Shown in pieces: positions 1 through 11,553 of a stretch of DNA of 64,000 nucleotides (positions are counted from its first letter, which is position 1; each line of letters starts with the position of its first letter). Origin of the DNA: Terebella lapidaria. Its lineage: Eukaryota > Annelida > Polychaeta > Terebellida > Terebellidae. The position numbers and the translations under genes were made by a program. The stretch lies in the NCBI GenBank assembly GCA_949152475.1, contig OX424556.1, positions 55,076,451-55,140,450 on the forward strand, given 5' to 3'. Under the pieces are notes generated by a model, which was given only the letters and a program-made list of their open reading frames with translations, was not told the origin of the DNA and did no database searches.

Positions 1-3000
1 TTATAAAACGGTGACAGGTATTGCTCTAGATAATTTAGTGACTAATAAAATCTCTCCAAAACCCTATCCTCGGCCACATTTAGGGCAGCCGCTGGGTGAT
101 AGATTATTACCATTGTTTATGAGTAGTCGTTAACAACCCGAGAGTTTAGTCAAAAGCTCGCTAGATCAGCTGTCGACACTGCAGCTCGTCGGAAGATTTT
201 TTGACAAATTATGTGTTGGTATTATCATGTTGTGTTGGTGGTATGAATAATTCTATAAGGCTTGCTTGCTCTTGGGAATTGTTGCTTTATTTACCACGTG
301 TTCATCAGGAGTTACAACTACTTAACACGTGCATCTTCCTCGAATGCAAACGTTCAGGCTTCGTTTCGGTTCCGAGTGTGTTACATTTTCATCATTCCTA
401 TTCTAATATAAGTGATATAAAATCTATGTATATACGACATGTGTATATTTCTACAGTATATAAACCCAATACATTCATCAATAAACGACGGGATTATATT
501 GGTCCTGATGATTTTTATTATTCATCATACTACCTCAGCCATATTTCGACCACCAGATTTTGGTGATACCTGTAGACTTCGTGTTGCTCATGGGTGATTG
601 TTAAGAACGTTAGGAAAGCTCATAATACTCCTTACTTGGTTCCAGCATATTTACCTATATCACTATGAAGTGATGTTATAAAGTTCCAATGTTATATTTT
701 AGCTTTAAAAACTCATCATTGTATCATGAGCAAATAGGATGTCAAAGGTGTTGGCTCTTGGAAACCTTGGCTTCGAAAATGTGTGAGTTAACATCTGCAG
801 GAAACATGAAGTTATTGGTCTCTATAGACGAAACGTGTGTAGATAATGTTAAGAATGTTTTTCGCATATAGCATATGTGTAGTACATGTACTATTTGATG
901 AATATTGTGCTTACCCTGATTTTTAATTTAATAATCTATTTCGATGACGTTGCGTTTATCCTCCATTCCCATGTGTTATAAATGCGATCCACTATGATCC
1001 TAACCTTACACATTTTTCCAGTAATGTATGTAGCTCATCTGAACTAAATTTTCTGTCATTGGATGAATGAGATGTCTTTATCTGTAGATAATATTATGTT
1101 ATAGGTTGAAAGAGTATTTTCACACGTGAAAGTACACGTGAATCTTCACATATCTGTCGCAAAATTTACGAGGCAAACTGTACCCAAAACTTGGTAAGAA
1201 AAACTTGATAAAATTTTACGTGATATAAATATTTCTTATGCCATCATCACTCTTTGACACCAAATATATTGGACTCCACGATGTCAACCTTTGGTTCACT
1301 TCGTCTTTAACTTCTCATAACTTTGTCAGTAGGTGTGTCATTTTTCAGATAGCTCTGTCAAGAAAGCAGTGGTCCGTTGACTCTAATATCCAAAGAACGT
1401 TACTGATGTCACTGGGGGAATTTGCGAACATTTATTGTGGACTATGACGATATTGTGGTACGAAATATGAATGAATGTCAGAAGGTATTGCTTCGGGGTA
1501 ACGTCATTCCTTGAATGACTCCCTCATGGATGGGCACTGAGTTATACTTGGACAAATATATATGTCAGTTTATATGTGTGTGTATGTACACCTGAGGGCG
1601 ATTCATGACGTTTTCTGCTGACCGGAATCAAGAATCCATACCCCTGTCACTGACAGAAATGTGATATTTGGTGTGAAATGTCATGTCCCTGTGGTCCAGT
1701 GTGGGATGGGTTAGTTACACTCGATCATCCGAGGTGTGATCATTGGAAATTGAATTTCCAAGCTATGGGTGTAGGACTCCTCGCTTTCTGTCTATTTCAG
1801 GATGTTTCTCTACGAAATGGGTATGCACCAAATTGTTGTCATGTATCGATTATCTGGAAAGTTGATTTGTCATATATATTTTCTATCGGGTTGCTTAGAT
1901 TTCGAAATTCTTGTTGTTGGTTGGTTGGCTGTTGCAGTCTAATTTTATCATGCAGGTGTACAATAGAACAATTATATCGTACCATGTCTATGTATTGTAC
2001 TATGTCTGTCCTGATAACGCCAGTGTAGATTTTGTAGATGTTCGGTCAGGCTTTGCTTATATTCCGAAAGTAGGATAGGATAGGATAATGTTTATTCAGT
2101 TTCAAGTACATTATAATGTACATAAAATAAGTTATGGACTGGTATTGTATGAGAACAATTTGAAACTGAGAGACCAAAATAGCCATTACTGTCTTCCTTT
2201 TGGAATTATTCTCAATGGCTCTTCACTCGTTTCATAATCGTGATATGATATTTGTAGTAGGCCAGTATACACATAGTGTCGAGGTTCATATTAATATCAT
2301 GATATCTTGTGTATATGTCTCCTATCTGGATATTTCATCTCGATCCCATCGCTATTTATGATCAATTAGATATTTGATCAATGCTATTATATCTCACTCC
2401 ATATTTTATATAACATACTAGCTAGAGTAAATAACGGGCTGTTTGTCGTCTATGTCATGAATCAGAAATGATATTACTAATTATGGCCATCGACGTAATG
2501 ATCAAACATTGATTCTGCCTTCAATGCACGTCGCGTTACAACGTGCTGCAGATTATTATCATATATATATCATTTGAAAAAAAGACAAGTATTTTGCATT
2601 GCCTAATACCTGCTCTGTCATATGGAGAAATCTAAAACTTACTTTGCATTAAAAGATACATTTAGTCAGAAAACAACTATTTTTGGACATGTCTCTTGGT
2701 TGTCTTTCTCAGGAGTTCAGCTACCGGTTTTTTGTTGCTATTCCTGTGGCAAAATTGAAACCTATTACTGCACATTACGCATTGTGGGAACGCGGCTGAT
2801 GTTCCAGGGTTATGTGAAATCTTTGCGTCTCACAAGATGTGATGTATCGCATCAATCGAGTTTATGAGAATACACTGTCCTTGACATCTCCAGCGAATGA
2901 CGACACAGTTTGATAACTAAACGTGCCAAACCGACTAACAAGGACTCTGAGTGCCTTATCCACCTGCGTTTTGTGGTACAACTTCAGCGTGTGATGCTTA

Positions 3001-3839
3001 TTGGCAAAGTTGTTAGTAAATGTATGTAGGCCCCACTATATATCATTCATATATGGATGTGTGGCTCATATATGTATTTGTCCATATACATTGTAATAAG
3101 AAAATGATGTGTAACTAAATATTTTTTGCGATTTTTAGTAATATAACGTCCACAAAAGAAACAAGCAATTTTTTCATTCGTTTTTCCTTTTCATTCTTCT
3201 ATGTGTATAATCAATGGTTGTTCCATGTGGTACCAGACATGGACGCTATATTTACGAGCTTTGGTGTGTCCATCTGGGATTTACGTCATGATGTTTAAGT
3301 CATTTATAGCTTCATTAACTGATTGTTATCCCTTCAGGCATATGATCAATGGATACCTCGTGGTATGTCAAGGACGCTATCGCTAATGCTAATCTTGATT
3401 CCAATCATAGCACATCAAAGCCCAGCTGAGAAGCATTCATCTACATAATTATCATGTAATCACTGTGTTTATCAGATGATGCGTGTGCATCGGAAGTGTT
3501 CAGATTATTGTCAGGATATTTCATGTGGCCCGTTTGATCAAGAAATTTGTTTGTGATAAAAATAGTTGGTCGGATTTTGTTTTTATTCAGAATTTGCCTC
3601 ATGAAACCAACCTGGAAGGCGCTGGTTAAAAAATATCCACGAATGATACAATCCAACGCTGCATGTACATTACTGCTGTAAATTGTTTTATACAACGTAT
3701 GTCAGTTTGTAAGATTAGTTATGTATGTAGTAATTTATAGAGGAATCACAGTTATATACTTCAGTATACAAGACCTTCATTTAACGTGTAAATTACCTGT
3801 TGTCTCTCGGGCATTGAATTTCATTTTTCATTAGGTGAA

Positions 3840-4219
3840 CTGTGGAATTTCCATTACGAACCGCGAGGTGCGTACTGCGAGCTAGTATAGAAACGAAAGA
3901 AACGAGAATTGATCTCGTATATATGACTATTTCCGAAGTGAACCATGGTTTCAAACGGAAAATGTATACAGGCCTCTCAAATATTCAAGTTGTGTTTTGT
4001 TGCACACAGGTCGTAGTTTGTAACCTGAGCTCGCAGATTGTAACGTTGGCTCGCAGGTCTCAATTTTTGCCTTGCAGCTCGCAGTCTTGTGCCTCGCAGG
4101 TCGCAGTTTTTACCTCGCAGCTACCTCTCAGTTTACCCTACCACAGTTGTAGCTCACAGGTCACATGTCTCTATCAGTTTATAGCATACAGTACGCAGTT
4201 CGTAATGGGAATTCCACAG
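3840..4219. mobile_element. MITE with inverted ends and internal CTCGCAGGT repeats
   Basis: The ends are imperfect inverted repeats: CTGTGGAATTTCCATTACGA on the left, and the reverse complement of CGTAATGGGAATTCCACAG on the right, both continuing into GTACGCAGTTCG-like sequence. The interior (about 4015-4140) holds a run of degenerate repeats of CTCGCAGGTCGCAGTTTTT. The corresponding positions near 24186 and 28879 run straight through GGTAAACAATTG, so this copy is an insertion. Flanks TGA/TAA fit a 3-bp target duplication as in PIF/Harbinger MITEs, but one base differs, so family assignment is inference. It has no coding capacity. Confidence 0.65.
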
Positions 4220-4330
4220 TAAACAAGTGTGTATTATAAATAGGTAAAAGTGGAAGCAATTTCAATACTTACAATTGTCATCGAACACAGAATAACAGAC
4301 ATGTCACGATATCTTTGGAGACTACTCTTA

Positions 4331-4428
4331 ATAGACGTGGAATCAATACCCAGTATTAAGTATTCCGAGCAAACAAAACAGGGTCCGTTATCCAATCTCA
4401 TGGTCCGGGGACAGAAAGTCATATCAGG
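4331..4428. mobile_element. 98-bp insertion shared with 51906-52003
   Basis: Starts ATAGACGTGGAATCAATACC and ends AAAGTCATATCAGG. A copy with about two mismatches lies at 51906-52003 in unrelated surroundings. The equivalent point in the units near 24305 and 28998 reads ACTACTCTCAAGACAGG without it. TTA flanks both sides here, consistent with a 3-bp duplication. I see no inverted ends, tail or coding frame, so the class of element is unknown. Confidence 0.55.
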
Positions 4429-5299
4429 TTAAGACAGGTCAATTTATGATTTGATTAAACATTTCCTACATAGGGGAATATTTCACGTTCGAGCAGTGAA
4501 CTGTATATACACTTCATATTCTAGGCTGAACAAAATTACAATAGATGAACCACAGGGGGAATAGATTGCCCCCTAGTAATCAGGGCTGCACGTGGAAAAC
4601 GTCAGATGGCGGTACAACAGATGCGCCTAAAAAGTCATGTCTATTACATCCGGGTTCAATCAATCACCTGGCATGTCTTTGGTACCACAGGAAACCTGCC
4701 TAAATGCACTATGTAACTACTCGAAAGTGACTTCTCATCAATTGTAATCGGTTGAATATATCGGTGAGTTATAATTGTAAAGAGGGCGTGGTTTATCATT
4801 GGATGTGAATACATATGTTTGAACTGTCTATTCTGAATGAGCAATTTAGTTTCTATGTTGTCGTCATCAAAGTCTTGTGTGGAAATAAGTTGACTTGTAC
4901 AAAAAGAACTAACACTTTACTGTGTATCACAATGAAATAATGCTTCATGAAATTTTGCGCGGTAAATTAATTTATCTGTAATATACTACATGAACGAATA
5001 TGGGCATAAAGCATCCGTCTTTATTAGGCTAGTCGCAATTCAACATACAAAGTTTCTGACACAACACGGAATATTATTGACATATACATGAACTAAGGCT
5101 GTGATTGACATGCCAAACACACACTGCATAATCTCGAAGTGCTATCGCGAGAGTCAGGTCATTGGCCATAGTTCGGTATTTCGGCGATTGCATTTCTTCA
5201 GTATGAATGTACACTACGTTATGAATTGCATTGTAGAATGTATTGTAATACCAGAAAACTGATCCTCTGTTTTTTATTATTTAAAAATGATCTACAGCC

Positions 5300-8175
5300 T
5301 CACATGAATCATATTTGTCTATCATATTGCGACAGTATATGGAAACATCACCTAAACGATGCCAGATACTACATCATTTAGTGACCGATAAAAGTCATTC
5401 ATATCACATTTTGACCAGCAGCTTGGGTGATAGACTACTCATCATGCTTATGCTATTGCTCATGGTTGATCATAAAGAGCCCCAGAGGGTGTAGTCAAAA
5501 GTTCGTTACGTGCATAGTCGATTAATCTGTTGGTAGGAAGTAATAAATCTTGTTTGACGTAGTGCATAGGATATAACTTGGTTCGTATCACTTTTTCTTC
5601 ACATTGCTTTCTTTACCATGAGTTCAGTCTTATTTACAACCGAAGTGCAACATCGATATATTGATGATCGTTGCTGTGGGGTCTCCTAAAATGTTTGTGT
5701 GATACGAACCATAACATTGCATAGTATACCACAAGTTACAGTGTGATGCCCAAAAATTGTGCACTATATTCAAGTGAGTAGTAATTGACGAGTGTAATTG
5801 ATGGCGTATGAACGACCATTAAAATTGAATTGTGCATTAAAATAATCTATGAAAATACACATTTTAAAGATGATCCATTTGAATAGATTGCAGTTATTGA
5901 ATTTTATTAAAAATGTCCTCTTGCGCTTAACTAGTGGCAACGTTAACAGTAGTCGCATCATCCACGCAGTGAAGGTTTGAATTCTGAAAGCATCAGGGCA
6001 TGATCTGGTGTAAACACTACAAAGTAAGATTCGTAACCCGGACAATGTAAAGACGGTTGCAAGATGACAGCACCACGATTCATGGCAGTCAGAGACGAAT
6101 GAACAATGGCAGAGAAGGTTTCAAAGGTTATTTCAGTGTCCCGAAGGAATAATTATACATAATTTCAGGTAAAAAATATTAATGCTAACTAACAATGAAT
6201 ATCTGGGTTAGTAATAATTTCGCATGAATTTGTGTGTCATCTTTCAGATATCTCTCCCCATGAAGCAGTGATCGTTACGTTATCCAAAAACGTTACTGAT
6301 GTTACCGGTGAATTCACAAACAATTCTTGTGGATTATGACAATATTTTGGTAAGAAATATGAATGAACGTGCTCCAGGATAAGGTCGTTTCTTGAATCTC
6401 TTCCTCATACAAGGGCACTGAATTTTACATGGAATTATATATGACAGTTTATGTGTGTGTATGTACACGTGGCGCTGATTCAAGATGTTTTCTGATGACC
6501 AGACAAAAATAGCCCAAACAAAACTCACTGATATCATGAATAGCTGCCAAGCTTCTTTTGGACCAAAAATGCTGAGTCACGCTAAAATTTGAACAGTCAT
6601 TGTCACAACTCTTTTGCTAGACGGCTCTGCTTCTGATACTGTATCCTTGCTGCCATTCATGGGAATTGTAACCTATTACTGCACACCAGGAAGTGCTTTG
6701 AGAATCCAATCGACAAGATCGCAGATGATGTCTCAGGGGTTATGTGGAATCTCACAAAAGAACATGTGATGTATCACATCAATCACGTTTCCTCAAAGAA
6801 CACGTTGTCCGTGACATCTCTGGCCGAAAACACGTTGTGACTTGATGTGGCAAAACCCACACCGACGTGGACACTGAGCTCATTGTCCACCTACATTCTG
6901 TGGTATCTCATCAGGCTATGCAAACTATGCTAATTAGAACAATGTTCAAAGATGTCACAATCCATATTCTGTCTGTGACACTGATTTCAATAAAGTATTT
7001 TATATTATACGCCTAAATTATATTTTTTTATCATTAAATTTGTAGCGGTAATGGTATGATGAGATATCACGACTTATACCCTGCACACAAGCAACAACTA
7101 TGTGTTTATATATATTATGTCATCATTTTCATATTATCATACTTCTTTGATTCTACATATTGTATCATGATCTTCCAACAGGATTTGCCAAAAGTGTGGT
7201 TCCTTTTCCATTTCAATTGAGTATTGAAAAGTATTTTCCATTTATTTACAACATCAATTCATTCCACATTGTCAACAAAAAAGATCAAACATCCTCAGTA
7301 ATGATGCAATTTCAGATGAGAGAATGAGGGAACAACCGTTTTCGTACATTGGGCAGTGAATATTGCCTTGATGTCGCCCTGATGTGCAGACGCCCATATA
7401 ATGGCATATTACATAAGATATGGGAACACTTTCACTGCTCCCGTTATGGTATTCAATAATTCATAGCGTTTTCGTAACGGATGTACACTATTTCCCACCA
7501 CCATGTACAGTAAATCAGAAAAATAAGCTGATGCCTGGATAAAATATGACAATATAATATCAGGAGAAGTCATTTGACCTGGCAATTAAGGTAACTGCCT
7601 TTTGATTTATTGTGAACTATCCTATACATTTAATACAAGATAATGAGTTATAATATGATTTTATCAAACATATCCTGGGGTATCTAGCAGGTAACTGCAC
7701 AGATTCGCACTAGCTTCAGAGTAAACCATTATAGTCCTTTATATGACTTTTGCTCCTCAGCAGCTCGTAGTATCGTCATTATGTTTCGGTCAGAGGGTGG
7801 AATAGATTGCCCCTAGCGGCCAGTTCTACACGAGGATGATGTCAGATGATGGTACAACAGATTGCCCCCAAAACGTCATGTCTTTGACATCCGGACTTGA
7901 TCTATCACCTGGGTTTTCTTTTGTTTCACAGGGAATCTCCGTGAAATGGTTGGTGAAGATCCATTCCTGGTATAGTTTGAAGTTCGGGTTGCACGTTCAT
8001 TGGTTGTGAATGTTCATGTTGATCAGTTTTATTTCTGTTCCGAGTGCGTTTCATTTTAGCTCCCCTGATGTCATCCTGTTGTGTGTCATACGTTGATGGT
8101 TAATATGTCGATGTGTACAAAACGAATTACCATCCAGCAATGCATCATAAATTCTTGCACTTACTCCATTTAAGG
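5300..8175. repeat. Type-1 long repeat unit, short copy D
   Basis: Begins with ATTGCGACAGTATATGG and the head module (CATTTAGTGACCGATAAAAG near 5374), nearly matching 29745-30400. The middle (6230-6520) matches the TTACTGATGTTACCGGGGAATT block of the longer units. The part at 7160-7640 matches 31870-32440. The part at 7795-8170 is the AATAGATTGCCCC end module. No conserved frame or known gene is visible. It ends abruptly at the foldback element at 8181. Confidence 0.7.
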
Positions 8176-8180
8176 GAAAA

Positions 8181-8330
8181 AAACTGGTTTGCCATGATGT
8201 TTGTGACGATTAGAAACGCTCGAGGGACTGTGTCGCAGATTTGAGACCGACCCGAAGGGGAGGTCTCAAATGTGGCAGCACAGTCCCGAGGGTGTTTCTA
8301 ATCGCCACAAACGTCATGGCAAACCAGTTT
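8181..8330. mobile_element. Foldback (hairpin) element
   Basis: Two arms of about 68 nt (AAACTGGTTTGCCATGATGT... and its complement ...ACGTCATGGCAAACCAGTTT) are inverted around a loop of roughly 13 nt (GACCCGAAGGGGA). The arms differ by a few substitutions and small indels. The whole would fold into one long stem. A related sequence (CGTCATGGCAACCAG plus GGTCTCAAATG) lies at 19670-19700 on the far side of the YR retrotransposon, so that element may have landed in or beside a larger member of this family. Confidence 0.7.
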
Positions 8331-8371
8331 TTATCCCGATTATAACATGACATTACATTTTAATTGTGTTC

Positions 8372-8514
8372 AAATCATTGAACAAGACATATATGGTAGG
8401 AGTAAAGTACGTTTACTACATGTAACTAAAATATACAATGAAGCTGCGCGCGCAGGATAAAACGATGATAATATAGGATGAACCACCATAACACAAAATA
8501 AGATTGATACACCA
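8372..8514. repeat. Split direct repeat B2 (3' end of the YR element)
   Basis: 143 bp starting AAATCATTGAACAAGACATA and ending AGATTGATACACCA, matching 8787-8929 with about six substitutions. As the outermost copy it marks the 3' end of the minus-strand element. Confidence 0.85.
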
Positions 8515-8575
8515 CACTGTGACACGGTACCATATACATAATAATAAACTATGACACAAATACCCTGGGTGGGAA

Positions 8576-8780
8576 ATTAGTTGTTCATGGAGTGACTGTT
8601 GCGCGCCGAATGAACGGTCAGAGAAGTTAGTGTACAACAAATTGGACAGGCTGAGTTTTGATGACCGTCACACCCTATGAACCCGACCATGAGATACAAG
8701 TATGGGGTAAGATATGTGACATAACCTATGAAACATGATAAACCCTTGACAATGTTTTAAACATCATTAACAAGTTAATT
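8576..8780. repeat. Split direct repeat A2 (internal copy)
   Basis: 205 bp, ATTAGTTGTTCATGGAGTGA to AACAAGTTAATT, matching 19279-19483 with about two mismatches. It lies between the B1 and B2 copies, as expected when the two ends are joined in a circular intermediate. Confidence 0.88.
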
Positions 8781-8786
8781 TACATT

Positions 8787-8929
8787 AAATCATTGAACAA
8801 GACATATATGGTAGGGGTAAAGTACGTTTACTACATGTAACTGAAATATACAATGAAGCTGCGTGCGCAGGATAAAACGATGGTAATATACGATGAACCA
8901 CCATAACACAAAATAAGATTGATACACCA
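8787..8929. repeat. Split direct repeat B1 (internal copy)
   Basis: 143-bp partner of 8372-8514. It directly follows the recombinase stop codon on the minus strand and abuts the A2 copy with a 6-bp gap, which is the B1-A2 junction of the element. Confidence 0.85.
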
Positions 8930-8948
8930 AACACCAGTAGAAGTAGGT

Positions 8949-9896
8949 TTAGATATTGATAACAGTAGAGATCATACTATTCATAGCATTGAATAAAGTG
9001 TCATTTGAATCAAAAATGTACTTTTGGTAAGCGTCCGATTCCCAGTCACCAATTGTTTTGATGGACTCGACTGGAACACCAGCTTGGTACGCCCATGACG
9101 CCCCACCACGTCTGAAGCTGTGGCCCGCAAAACTCCGTGGGTCGACACCGATTGCTGTCAGAGCCTCTCTGATCACCGACAGGAATGTGTTCACTGTCAG
9201 GGGCGTTGATGGAGTCATCCCAGATGACGTGATAAAGGCAGGTCCTTGGGGTGGTGCTGAGGGGGTCAGGCTGAAGGAGTGGTAAACCGCCTGCAGCAGA
9301 CACATAGGATCACCCGGGATGCGAGGGATCGGGACATTGAGTACTCTCTGCTTGTACTGATTTGTCTTGGACCAACCGATGACAAGAACGATGCGATCTG
9401 GTCTGAACTGTACGTCTTGGCGTCGTAACTGTCTCTCGGTGTCGAATGAAGTGAGTGTCGTGGGAATAACGTTCGAAAAACATGAGGAGACAGGACGCCC
9501 AAACAGCTGCATGCGTTCTGTCCGATAGGTTTTACGATTCACCTGGTCGCCCAAAGCACGGCGTATAACTTTGAGCACGGATGACAGTCGGTAGTTATCT
9601 TGCAGTGGATTGGGGAGCTGCCATTCCAAATGAAGGATACGTATTATGTTGAGATACTGTTTTATCGATGTGAATCTGTGGCTCCTAGCAAGTAAGGCGG
9701 CATAACGAACTTTGTTTTGCGTTGACGCAAGTACCGGTGTGTAGCCCAGAGCAGAACAGAAGGCCAGGTAAGACTCTCGCTGAGATTTATATGTCCTGGA
9801 CGTTGATGGAGTGAATGCGAGTCCCTTGTACCTTTCCACATCAGCCTTGAGAGAGTTTTCCAGGAAGCTACACACCGGACCTGGAGGCAGAAATAT
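8949..9896 (-). pseudogene. Tyrosine recombinase of the YR retrotransposon, active site damaged
   Basis: This is the integrase-equivalent of the element, which would join the circular DNA copy to the genome. The frame is open for about 315 residues and continues in frame from the RNase H after a single TGA. Numbering from the GTG at 9875, the C-terminal half shows the HxxR box in AGHSFRRGGASW (H252, R255), a W in IGDWESDAY (W278), and the likely nucleophile in YQKYI (Y286). A conserved Lys candidate is in GWSKTNQ (K170). The first catalytic Arg box, expected just before the SNVIPTTL segment (about residues 134-141), is missing: residues 115-133 do not look like the family, suggesting a deletion of about 20-30 residues with frame slips. 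Start choice is arbitrary because the domain is normally fused to or overlaps RT-RNase H. Confidence 0.85.
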
Positions 9897-10442
9897 TCAG
9901 TTATTATTCACAAGGTCTTGAATTGGGTACCATTCATGTAATCTAGATATCGCATCGGCAACTTGATTTTGGTTACCAGGCAAATAAATTGCTTTGAGCC
10001 TAAAGTTAAAATTGACAGAATACCAGAACACCATACGAAGGGATTCCATGACGAAGGGATTGCGACACGACCCCTTGTTGATTATGCCGACCGCAGCCTG
10101 GTTATCTGAGCGTACATAAACTTTCTTGTTCCTCCACAACGGAGCTCATAGCGCCACTGCAGGTTCGAGAGCCAGGGTCTCCTTGAAGTTGATATGTAGC
10201 TCCTCCGAACCTGGCCACCAGTTCCACGGCGTGTAGATGAATTGATTCCCGTAGTGCGCGCCTGCTGCCACTGGGCATGCATTCAAGCATACCGGCGTTA
10301 CGGGCCGAGAATCAACCATGTCCACGGTTCCATTGAACACGGCAAGGAACTTGATCCACCAAGCGATGTCGTTTCGAATTTCACGGGTGATCCGTGTGCG
10401 ATGCCAAGGGCAGGATTCGCCGCATGTACGAGCGTCCACCAT
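9897..10442 (-). pseudogene. RNase H domain of the YR retrotransposon, with internal stop
   Basis: This domain degrades the RNA template during reverse transcription. The segment opens with the linker typical of DIRS-order elements (IRNDIAWWIKFLAVFNG). The first catalytic Asp position reads CLNACP, so Asp seems replaced by Asn. The Glu (INFKETLALE), second Asp (VRSDNQAAVGIINKG) and last Asp (NQVADAISRLH) remain. A single in-frame TGA at 10146-10148 splits the domain; a CGA-to-TGA change at a CpG would explain it. The join to RT, near 10400, needs a frameshift. A second in-frame TGA at 9897-9899 separates it from YR and could be either natural or damage. Confidence 0.82.
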
Positions 10443-11553
10443 ACACGACCTGCGATGCCCAGTTCAACTTGCCTGCGAGCGATTGAAGTTCCTTCTTACT
10501 GGCTTTCTTTTCGGTGACTAATTCTGTCAAACACATGTGGAGGTTTTGGAGCTTGTCGTCTGGAAGACTCAAACACATATTCATAGTGTCAATGGTGATT
10601 CCTAGAAAAGTAAGCTTGCGTTCTGGACCGAGTACCTTATTGTCATTACTAGAGAATCCTAGATAACGTAGAACCTGAATGACACGAGAGAGTTGATTAA
10701 TGCACTGTTCACGGGTCTCACCAATTATGAGAAAATCATCAAGATACACGACCACCTGTTTAATGTCTAGCTTTGCAAGTATACGTCTAACCGCTTGGCC
10801 GAGGTGATGAAAAATACCTGGAGACGCACGTGCGCCGAACGGGAGTCTTTTGTCTATAAGGTAGGTGGGCTTATTGTCTCCATCGAATGTCCACTTCAAC
10901 CCAGTTGCGACATGGTTTGATGGGTGAATTTTCACAGACTGATAGGCCGAGGCCAGATCCAATTTTGCCAGGAAATAACCTGGTTTGATAATGTCTACAG
11001 CATCTTGAATCGATTGGTATCTAAACAGGTCATGTTCAGCAAAGTCATTGAGGGCAGACCCCGGAGGCCTACTACAATCATGGATCAAGCGTACATCTGA
11101 CTTTGATTTAGGCACTGTCCCAAGAGCTGATATAATCGATGGTTTGTCAGAGACGATAGCATAATGATCATTGATAATTTCTGAGCGAATTTGGGCTTCC
11201 ACTTTCGCTCGGTTCGTAGGGTTGGTTGCTGAGAGATGATTACCAACTTCAACACACTTGGTAATTTTAGAGACGTCGGTTATATGAAACCCCTCTTTTA
11301 TGCCAGTCATAATATAGTCATACATGGGGTCAGATTCACTCATTAAAGACAACCATGCGTCATACCTTAATGACCCGTCAGCGTTCACTGTCTCGAAAAA
11401 CTGTGCGCTTGGGGCCGAGCTGCGTAGTTTTTTGGAGGCGCTGGTTGAGATTGTTGGGTCGTGTATGGCAGCGACTGTGTTTCCGAGTCGGTGTGGAGAT
11501 AACGACACCCCCGACCAAACTTGCAGGATCCATGAGCCAGCCACTGTTTGCAT
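10381..11553 (-). pseudogene. Reverse transcriptase of the YR retrotransposon
   Basis: Copies element RNA into DNA. The 390-residue frame begins at ATG 11553 and overlaps the end of gag by about 170 nt in another frame, a common arrangement in this group. RT motifs appear in order: KSDVRLIHDCSRPPGSALND (about 151-170), the first catalytic Asp in AKLDLASAYQSVKIH (D199), LPFGARASPGIFHHLGQAVR (237-256), and the active site VVVYLDDFLIIG (D272, D273). Then comes LGFSSNDNKVLGPERKLTFLGI. The domain itself looks intact. The frame ends prematurely just after VVYGGRSYMRRIL, where RNase H should continue, so a frameshift near 10400 breaks the polyprotein. Confidence 0.9.

Larger units (their letters stand above)
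1..5300. repeat. Type-1 long repeat unit, copy A
   Basis: Non-coding unit homologous along most of its length to the units at 20160-24952 and 24953-29551, but clearly more diverged. It opens with the head module (GATAATTTAGTGACTAATAA at 29-48, then a CTGGGTGATAGATTATT block near 91). It ends with a module beginning AATAGATTGCCCCCTAG near 4560, followed by an AT-rich tail. Open frames here are not conserved with the other copies, because frames break at indels, so I read the unit as non-coding. Two small insertions (3840-4219 and 4331-4428) are absent from the other copies. Confidence 0.8.
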
